A stretch of 64,000 nt of DNA from Zygnema cylindricum. Its lineage: Eukaryota; Streptophyta; Zygnematophyceae; Zygnematales; Zygnemataceae. Of the stretch, positions 55,501-64,000 are shown piece by piece (the stretch's first letter is position 1; each line of letters opens with the position of its first letter). The translations under genes were made by a program, and so were the position numbers. Below the pieces are notes generated by a model that saw only the letters and a list, made by a program, of their open reading frames with translations, was not told the origin of the DNA and searched no databases. Location: contig JBBHKE010002948.1 in the NCBI GenBank assembly GCA_037447655.1, forward strand, positions 101,721 through 165,720, written 5' to 3'.

Positions 55501-57600
55501 CGATCGAAGAAGGAAAGGGAGGGAGAAAGGAAGCTGCACTCACTGTTTTCCTTTGCCTCTCTCTATTTCACTCTTCCTCTCCTTCTCCCTTTTCCCTCTC
55601 CTCTCCCTCTTCTTCTCCCTCATTTCTTCCTCCCAACCACTTGCGACAGATTTGCTGCGTCACGGTGGTATTGCACCGACATCCAGATCCCTACCGCGAG
55701 AGATTAGCGGCGACATAGTGGCCCCGCATAATGTTCTCTGTGACAATCATAACCGTCCACTGAAATAAGTTCGTCGACCCGCGCTCGTCTTTTTTCGCAC
55801 CCGGCCGTTCCATTGAATCTGGTAGCCATGGTTACCGCCCCGTCATAGCTTTTGTGAAACGGCACCATCTGTCTTTTGTCCTGCTAAATCGTACAGGAAC
55901 CTTCGCCGGCACCATTACAGATAAGTTTCGCGGTTAGGATGAATTTTCATCATGAACATGCTGCAGATTTTCACAAGTTTGGGACTTAAGAATCAATAGT
56001 CCTGTCGACAAAAGTTAAGCAGTTTTTTATTGCGCACCGCATTGAAAGTCCATCCTTAGTCTGTCGGATAGGAAGTGATCAATTTGGATTATTTTTTGTC
56101 TGGATAGAACAGATCATTATTGAACAGATTTGTTTAAATATTTTACTCCGCGATTAAACAACTTCCAGGCGTATGGTCTTCTGCTGAAATGCTGTAGAAT
56201 TTTTTTTTACACTTTGGTCTGCCACATGATTTTCAGTACAAAAAGTGTTGCACTACGGTGTGCGCTAGCACAAAAACAAGACAAAACAGATAGAAAAACA
56301 ACAAAAGAAAATGGTATATACCATGGTCACCACATTCCTTAGAAGAATATTCAAGTACAGGGAACATTCGACAAGAAATTTTTTGTCAAAACCCCCAACC
56401 TTTTCACATTTTAGGCATTAGGAATATATACTTCTAAGTAAAGAAAAGTTAAGAACAATAAGTGGTTAAAAATAATTGCAAAAACACATTCAATGTCTAT
56501 TCTATTGGATGGCAGAAACCTTGTTACTCATTTAGTAATGCACGTAACACCAAGAAAAAAAAAATTACAAAAAAATATTTATTTTTCAAGTATTATAAGT
56601 ACGCTATTTCAGAAAATGAAAATTATGACTTTGTACATTTTGGTTTAACTACTTGTCTTAATTACTACATTCTTCAACAACTTTGTCAATACCATAACAA
56701 GAGGGAAGAGGAAAGTTGAATTCAAAAGCAAAAAATGAAAAGATAAAAAAGAAGGTATCAGATTGGGATAACAAAGCAGAAAGAGCGGAAGTGAAGGCAC
56801 GTGAAACAAGATGAGTACCAATCGAAAATTACCATAATCTGAACTAAAAGTACACAAACTTCCTTCCTCGACCAAAATGATGTCAGCTGCCGCTGGATGA
56901 AGTTTCCTGTGAAAGCTTTCCGTACAAGAACATAGGCGGTTCAGCCCTTAGTGAACCAATCGCTAAAAGTTTGATCAACATTCAGCATGCAGGGTGAATA
57001 TTCAGGAGCACCAGAATATACGGATGACTATGTGATATACCCTGTAGAGCTTGTCACGTGAAATGTGCATCATATATGATGCAACATCGTGGTATGAAAA
57101 AGCACTGAAGCACACCATTGAAATGTCATACAGGAAACCATTTGAGGAGGAAACCGTTTCATAATTTGCCATCTGGCTTTGTGGCTTCAGACACAGCAGG
57201 GCAGAATGAAAACACACGAGGACTTAAGGACATTAACCAGTTATTGTTGTGGCGCTATCATTTGTTGTTAAAAAGCAAAAGGACAACATTAGACCGAACA
57301 AGTTCTTTGGGAGTGACTGAACTCCCTCACAAGATGCACACAAACCTACATCAAGCTCGTGAGCGAAGAAAGGAAAAAGAAGAAAAAAATGGGAAAAAGG
57401 GATGCAAAGATACATCATTCACATTCCCTTGAAATTGCACATCCAATCATAACCAGGGTAAAAATGGTGCAATGTGTGACACACGATGCAATCCAAGCCC
57501 GTCAACCATCTGTCGTGCATTGCAGCGTGAGTTTTCCACCAATGACATGCCTGGAAGGCATTAATATTAAATGGAACAGTGAAGCTAAACATCAGATAGA

Positions 57601-60600
57601 TCATCCAGAACTGTTGGAGACTCTGTCGCTGCTGTAAGTCCCACTATGAGTGCCTCCACTGAATGTACTTCCTCCACCTACACCGGAAGCTCCTCTTGCC
57701 TTCTGCAAAAGTCGCCATCTATATAAGTCCCGAGGAGGAGGGGCACCGGCAGGACCAGGTTCCTCTGTTTCTGCATCCCACACAGAACCACTCAGCTTTA
57801 ATGACGCAAACTTGAACCTGCCTATAACTAGCTGCATAAACTTAACACAGCCGATGACAAATTAATTTACCGTCTCGCTGTCCACATCCATCACAATGTT
57901 CAAAACATCCAAATCAAACACATCCCTTGTTTCCCGCTTATTATCTTCATCACACTAGCAAGACCCTGAATGTATCTTCTTCCGACAAACTGTTGAAAGC
58001 AGTTTTGGGGCCTTACTTTCTGTCTCCTTTCTCTTTGTTGTTGTTGGTGGACGCCCAGCTTGAACTGGGGATTGTGTTGACTGCCCAGAGGCTGGACTTC
58101 CGGCAACTGGTAGAGAAACATCCATAGCCTGATTGCCACTAGAGGAGAGAGGTGCTGACGACAAAGTTGCCGCATTGGCAGAAGAATGGTGGGGAATGTC
58201 TGTCTGGAGCAAGACTGATATAACAAAGTCTACGTCTGGATATGGTCCTGGAAACAAAATGTTCAAAACCGAATTGTCACACCTCCTCACAATCAACATT
58301 ACCAAATGCAATAGATTATAAAATCTTAAAAATTGTGACATATTCCGACAAATATATTAGTGTTGAAAGACAGGGCGACCCACCTGGAACCCGAGGGAGG
58401 CTAGCGAGGAACAGAGCAAGACTAGGAGGAAGAAGTGCGAGAGTATTGTCATCAATTGAAGATGCTGAAAGAGCAGTTCCTGTTCCGTCAGGTGATGGGG
58501 CAGATGGCAGCAGAGGAGAGCTCGAAGCGCGCTGAGCCCCGACAACTGCTGACGATGGAGCAGGAGATTGCAGGACAGGTGGAGCAACTTGTGGTTGGGG
58601 GACTGTCATAGGAGCGGTGCCTGCAAAAATATAACCATTTTCTCATGATACAAACCACACACACATCTCTCGATCACGAAAGTCAAGGGCAGCAATTCCA
58701 TAGTTAAGGAGAGAAAAAATGACAACAGGTGAAGGTGACGCCAACTAGATGCAGAGACATTCATCAAAGTGGAAAAGTAGAAGACATTCAGGGACTGGGA
58801 GGCATCTCGCATCACCTGGTCCTGGCACCGCTACAACTCCTGATGACAGCTGCATGGGTATTGGTATGCTGTGTTGAAGCATTGAAGCTGCTGGAACAGC
58901 CATCATTGGAAGGCCAGGACCGGCAGACGCATAAGCTAAACTCGGCTGGGCAGCCACAACTGGCATCCTTGTCATAGGTCCTCCTGCAATGTGATGATGA
59001 CCACAGCAAAATTCCTCCCTTTACCATTTATTCCTCCCTTTTTGCACATCCTATCAGACCTTTTCCCTGCAGAGGTGCTTCAACAAAAAAATTACTAGAA
59101 ACGATTTGACAAGTAGATTAAGGCAATGTACCTAAGCCCTGCCGGGGATCATATACCACCATTTGTGACGTGTCAGGTCGAACAATATTCAGTCGTGGAA
59201 CTTCTGATAGAATGCCGCCATCTGATCCTGCACCATTGAACCGAGCTACAGTAAGGACTCTCTGCAATAAAATGCCAGCTGCATCTTTCAACGAGGCCCC
59301 TCAATGTGTAGTTGCACTGTAATAGATGCTGCACATGTATACATCAATGAAGTTTTCGAACACCCATAAGAAGATTAATTTTCATTCCTACAGTTGACCT
59401 TTCTCGCTCCCTAAATGATACATAATGCAAGCCGTAAAACCCGAGAAACAACCTGTGGATACACTAGACACTGACATCGTTTTCTAAACGTTGTCAACAG
59501 AACATACATCATTACGTTAACCAAAGGGACTCATTTTAGAGGTTTTGGCCTCCACAGTATGCTATCCCACCCAGCTGCACATCCATGTGATATACCTATC
59601 CATACTTAATCAGCTGACGGACAGAGGCCCCTGTGTGCAATGTGTGCACATCCTTTGTTGTATGGTTCTATGCATCTTCAGCTTATCCTTGGCATGAATA
59701 ACACTGATTTACTAACAGAAATACACTTACATTATAGCAGACCAAAAATTTGCTTTCTAAATCGAGTGGCAACGGTTCATGCTGAAGCTATTCACACTGT
59801 TAAAAAAGGTGCACAATAGCATTCGGCTTATTTCCGGTTTCATACTTCTATGGCAAACTGCAGCTATAAGATAATTACAACTCTGAAATGCCTGACTTAA
59901 TTGAAAGAAACCCACTTCTAATTTGCCATCCTTGCTGCATGCCTCTTTTTAAACACAACCAATGGCTTCCAGAATGTTCACTTAAGCTGTTGTACATCCG
60001 ACAAATCTTCCAGTGGCAAATTAACATTAGAGATACTAACCAGGTGCTTTTTCCTCCCCATTGCCAGTCGTCCCACGGGCCTTTGAAGGCGATTGTCTTC
60101 CCTCGTCAGCATTTTCCAGCAAACTCTGGTGAAAGAACCATCACTACACCGTTATTACTCATTAGATGCTGAAAGAATAAATCAACAGTTAACCATGATA
60201 AACGCGATGTACCAAGTCCTTACAGCATGGGCTAGTTATTATTGTTAGTAATTGCCAGAAATAGTAGATGCTGATTAAGTAGCCTTCTTGACACCACGAA
60301 CTGAGTTCTTACCATATCATTCCATGTCAGTTCTTTAATAGCACAAATCAAGGTCACTTGTTGCGCCTCTTCTTTGGTTCTGAAACAACACGTAAAAACT
60401 CCTCAAAACAGCTAAATGACTAAATAACGTATGGTTTCTTGACATGTCATTTCATAAACCCCAGCTGCATTTGCTTTTCTGGACACATACGGCACCCCTG
60501 CTAAACCTTTTGTAGAAAACGTTGGAATAAACAATTGACTGAACCTCGCATTCTCAACTGCATCCATCCATGCTTTTGCAAGTTCGTCATTGAGTGACAG

Positions 60601-62866
60601 AATCTAACACAGAGCTACATTTAAATGAGGCGAACCTGAGTAATCAATATCAACATATCATGTTAGATGTTTTTTCCAAGTTCGCGGCATTTTTTTAGAT
60701 CCAAGTATGACGTTTGGAATTTTCGTTCAAGCTCTTTCCATGATTACTTCGATTGAGATAAATCCGTACACGCCAATGTGGCAATGCTACCAGGCAAGGG
60801 GCATAACTTTTTTTTTTTGAGTGAAACGTTGAAATAGAAAATTAATTTACATGGAGTTGGGATGCTTTGAGCTGCTGAGTCATGTAAGTACACTATCGCT
60901 CAGAAATTAAACGCAGCAGCGTCTTTTAATTTTCTTGGTTCTTGTGATAGGCCAGGAGCTTCTTCAAGATCCAAGAAATACTTGGGTTTCAGAGAAGCAC
61001 GCTAACAAAGCGGTCGTTACAGCCACTAAAGAAAAAAATATTCTTTGAAAACAAAAGAACATGAAAGGAAACCCTCGGAAGTCCTACCCTATTCACAGCT
61101 ACATGTTACACATTTGAACATCTAATATCTGAACATACACACACAGAGAACTACTACAATTTATTACTACACAACCGGCATTTGGTTCATTTGTTGGCTT
61201 TTTGGAGACCCAGAACATCGTTTGTGCAGATGGTTAGTGTGCGTGTAAAAGGTTTTTACTGTATTTCATGCGCATTTTGTGCGCTGCTTTCGGGAACCCC
61301 CCTAAACAGCACTGCGCCAACATTCTAATACCTTAGGCCAGCAACATCAACTTATGGTTTAGTTGCAAGCGAAACACTTGACATATGATGGCCTGCAAAT
61401 TTTTGTCCCATGTTTGAAGTCCTCTGACACAACACACATGCTTCATGGTAGCAATCATTGGAACCAGTGAAGTATCCATACCTTAATGTGACTTACATGC
61501 GCCAGCTCGGCTGGTGAGCATGGCAACAAATCTCGAAACGAATACCTAGCAACAGCTTCCTCCATACTCCCTGCTTCTGTACCATCTTCACTCTCTTTGG
61601 CCAATGCAGCCCTTTTACGTTGTTCAAGCTGTGCCTCACCGATACAAATACTGCGGGTCAGAACAGAACTTGCACGAACCGGACTCCCTCTGCTTTTTAC
61701 ACCAAACATATTTTTTCCCTAAGAAAGACTAGATAATATCACGACCCCGACAATTATGTAGATTTGACAAAATCCTATAAGAACCCCTGAAGTTGTCTAT
61801 TTGTTCACCAAATTGCCTTAGCTCTCTCTGTTCTAGTGCGCCCAACTCCCTGTTTCCTTGTCAAGTGAAATTCGTCTAAGCCATCTCGATGCAATAAAAT
61901 CAGCAATAATTGCTCATTCTGCTCTGTAAGAAGGATTGGAGGAAAGAATAACTAACCTTCAACATGGAGTCAAGATCCCCATAAAGACGTTCACACTCCA
62001 CAAAGCTGCGCCATACCTGCGTCCTGGCCCCTTCCCAAATGTCATTTGCAAGCTTATTTCCGACTAGCGGAACCCTACAAACAACATCAATGAGGTAAAA
62101 TTCACTGGTACAAGTTTTCCTGACTATCGTTTTCAAAACCGTTTCCATCGAGATGTGACAGTGTAAAATTGCGTTTTCTACAACTGGGACCTGACCGTGA
62201 GAAAAAGACAACCATTTCTGAAAAAGCTTTCCAGGTCTGAAGATGCAACTAGTACTCTGTCCCACCTCTTGTGATTTGTCTGGTGGCAGGACACTCAGAG
62301 CACGTTCAAACAAGGCCCGGATATTCCGTTCATCATTCATCTTCTCCAAGAAATCCGCATACCTAAAAGGACAAACAAACACATATACATTCTTTAAAAT
62401 AGGAGGGCCTCCCTGCTTATGCATGTAGAACTTCAGCACAGTGATCAATGGGTAAACATGAGGACGAACCATCATATGCAACAGAAAAAACCAGCCTGAT
62501 AAAAGGAAGGACATACTCTAGTACATAGGATGGTGTGTGAATGTATTTCTTCAATCCAAGCTCCAAGACATTGCGAGCCACCTGCAACCAAATCAGATTG
62601 CTTGTTGAGCCACAAGCACCACCATGTAAATCTGAACACAAGAGAAGACACAACAGAGAAGCAACAGTCCTCTCAGGGGCTTTAAATGCTGAAACACCAT
62701 CTGGTCTATGCTTAATAAAACCTGCCTTCGCATCCTTGTTGGTGCACAGTTCCATAAGAGCTGAAGCCACATGAACATGATAGGTGCTGGAAACAGCTTT
62801 TCGTGCAGCGAGAAATGCCTGACGTGCAGCTTCCATGCCCTCCGTTCTGCGCACAAAACGCATCAT
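57601..62866 (-). CDS. CSTF77: Cleavage stimulation factor subunit 3 (CstF-77), C-terminal part; 5' exons not found in window
   Basis: Minus-strand exons: 62866-62726, 62581-62517, 62362-62266, 62016-61957, 61628-61497, 60603-60545, 60379-60313, 59261-59132, 58983-58816, 58620-58384, 58247-58017, 57770-57601. Phases join into 518 residues and a stop. The first exons code HAT repeats: MRFVRRTEGMEAARQAF, NVLELGLKKYIHTPSYVLE, NDERNIRALFERALSVLPP and YGDLDSMLK. Then come RYSFRDLLPCS and PDTSQMVVYDPRQ, both conserved in CstF-77. LPPSLALFLASLPRVPGPYPDVDFVISVLL follows in two parts, and the end has PPRDLYRWRLLQKARG, the monkeytail/CstF-64 binding region. The protein is the scaffold of the CstF complex in nuclear pre-mRNA 3'-end formation. 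The two exons at 60603-60313 fit in phase but are not recognised as conserved, so they are less certain. The intron after 62726 starts with GC. Confidence 0.85.
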
Positions 62867-64000
62867 CTGGGTATTCCATCCCAGCAGCCAGTGCTATTTG
62901 GGTTGACACAATCACCATGGCAGTAAAAGCCAGTTGCAGCAGTGGGGGCCCTACTGCGCATCATACAGTTGCCAGCAATCACTGTGTCTTCCGAATTTCA
63001 GATATTGAACCAGGCGTAATTTCACTGTAATATGACATCATATCCAAAAATTGACAGGCAGGCAACAACTAGCAAGATTCCATATATCAGAGGCTTATGG
63101 ACTCCAAGCTAAGTGGCCAACATAGATATGAACCTGATGCCCCTTCACCTAGAGCTAGAGCTAGAGCTAGAGCTTCTTTCTAGAGTTTTGGAAATATCCA
63201 ACATTGCTCTTGATTTCTTCACATGCTGCTCTCCCAATGGACTGGCAATGTTCCTCCATGTATGGCGCTGTAATTTTTCTGATTAAAAATATTGACTCAA
63301 ATCATGACACATTTGGAAAGCATTGATAATTCAAAAGCGCACAAAGTTTCCAAACTCACGAGGAGAAGAAACAAAAACATCCGCAACACATCAGAATGTA
63401 ATATAACATACGAAACAGCATAATGCAAATGTGACTAGGGAAATTGATCTTCCTCACACATCTACATGAATCAAAATGCAAGAGAACATGAAATGCGTCA
63501 AAATTGGTCAGAATAATCGATGTATGCTTCAGGGGGCACTTAAAAAAAATGATGGCGCATGTGAGACAACACATTTTTTCACGCAGAAACAGTATGGAAA
63601 ATACGTGGTGTATTTATAAAGAGGGATTACATCAAGAAAAACGGCTGCCCATATCAAGAACAGTGATCTCCCGACAGCCGGAAACCAGCATACAGAAAAT
63701 AAAACAATTACATCGCTATTAAACCAAGATATACAGTAGAAAATCAATTACAATTTCTCTGCATGTGCAATATTAGCAGCTTACTATACAAAACTACTTG
63801 AACCTAACTGGGACAGTCAAACAGATTAAATTGACTTTCCTGTCGGTGTTGAACTTTGCAGCAAGGTGACAACCCCCAGAATAAACAAACATATGATGAA
63901 AGAAAAAACCAGGGAAAAGACTCCCTAATGATGGGCTCTTTAGCCAATACATAGTTTAGCTGAATGCTTCTGAAACATGCAAAATGACAAACTGAGCCCC
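62867..64000. other. Upstream side of CstF-77, probably intron
   Basis: The exon at 62866 begins after an AG acceptor, so an intron lies here. I could not recognise the HAT-repeat exons that should come before. They are probably beyond 64000. An (AGAGCT)n tract, four units, is at 63151-63174. Confidence 0.45.

Larger units (their letters stand above)
53168..57600. other. Intergenic region between two RNA-processing genes
   Basis: It contains the 3' UTRs of both neighbours (the genes converge), a 38-base degenerate tandem repeat (53994-54123) and a dispersed repeat (55176 to about 55500). A pyrimidine-rich block is near 55545-55630. Short frames lack support. Confidence 0.45.

Noticed and set aside
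60050-60172. Extra CstF-77 exon (minus strand, with a GKTIAFKGPWDDWQWGG stretch)
   Set aside because: The frame has an in-frame TGA just before that stretch, and the neighbouring exons already join in phase without it.
62712-62918. Minus-strand open frame running past the CstF-77 acceptor at 62866
   Set aside because: It is in another frame than the HAT-repeat sequence; the AG before 62866 explains the boundary.

Overview
This window looks like nuclear DNA of a land plant. It holds four intron-rich genes of plant type (chloroplast ABC1-like kinase, MATE transporter, HESO1-like RNA nucleotidyltransferase, CstF-77), plant-type introns and a large load of decayed Ty1/copia retrotransposons and small inverted-repeat transposons. 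A seed-free plant (moss, liverwort or lycophyte-like) is my guess, not something the sequence proves.

1-23,240 is a retrotransposon block. At least five Ty1/copia units of one family group are present: a 5'-cut unit on the plus strand (1-4,545); a complete but broken unit (4,897-11,305); a third plus unit that shares the previous unit's 3' LTR and is deleted and interrupted (10,305-16,081); inside it a minus-strand gag-only derivative (about 11,866-14,737); and a complete but broken minus-strand unit (16,916-23,240). LTRs are about 1.0-1.2 kb. Two unusual features recur. The primer-binding site matches the anticodon region (not the 3' end) of plant initiator tRNA-Met, and the gag ATG lies inside that site. 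Every LTR also carries an antisense tRNA-like A-box/B-box module.

23,241-26,216 is intergenic DNA with small inverted-repeat elements: a TA-flanked element, two near-identical 276-bp MITEs, a third inverted-repeat unit and a 48-bp perfect palindrome. 26,217-36,113 (plus) is a 21-exon ABC1K gene coding for 800 residues. 37,763-40,589 (minus) is a three-exon MATE gene coding for 523 residues.

40,590-48,522 is intergenic. It contains a 2.5-kb foldback-like structure with roughly 590-bp inverted arms (43,470-45,990), another TA-flanked MITE and a T-rich/TA/TG low-complexity tract. 48,523-53,167 (plus) is a HESO1-like terminal nucleotidyltransferase whose first coding exon is not secure; a MITE sits in one of its introns. 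53,168-57,600 is intergenic, with a degenerate 38-bp tandem repeat and a dispersed repeat shared with 36,989-37,069. 57,601-62,866 (minus) is the C-terminal part of CstF-77, whose 5' exons lie upstream, probably beyond the window.

The host genes are not an operon and need not be functionally linked, though two of them (HESO1-like and CstF-77) act on RNA 3' ends.
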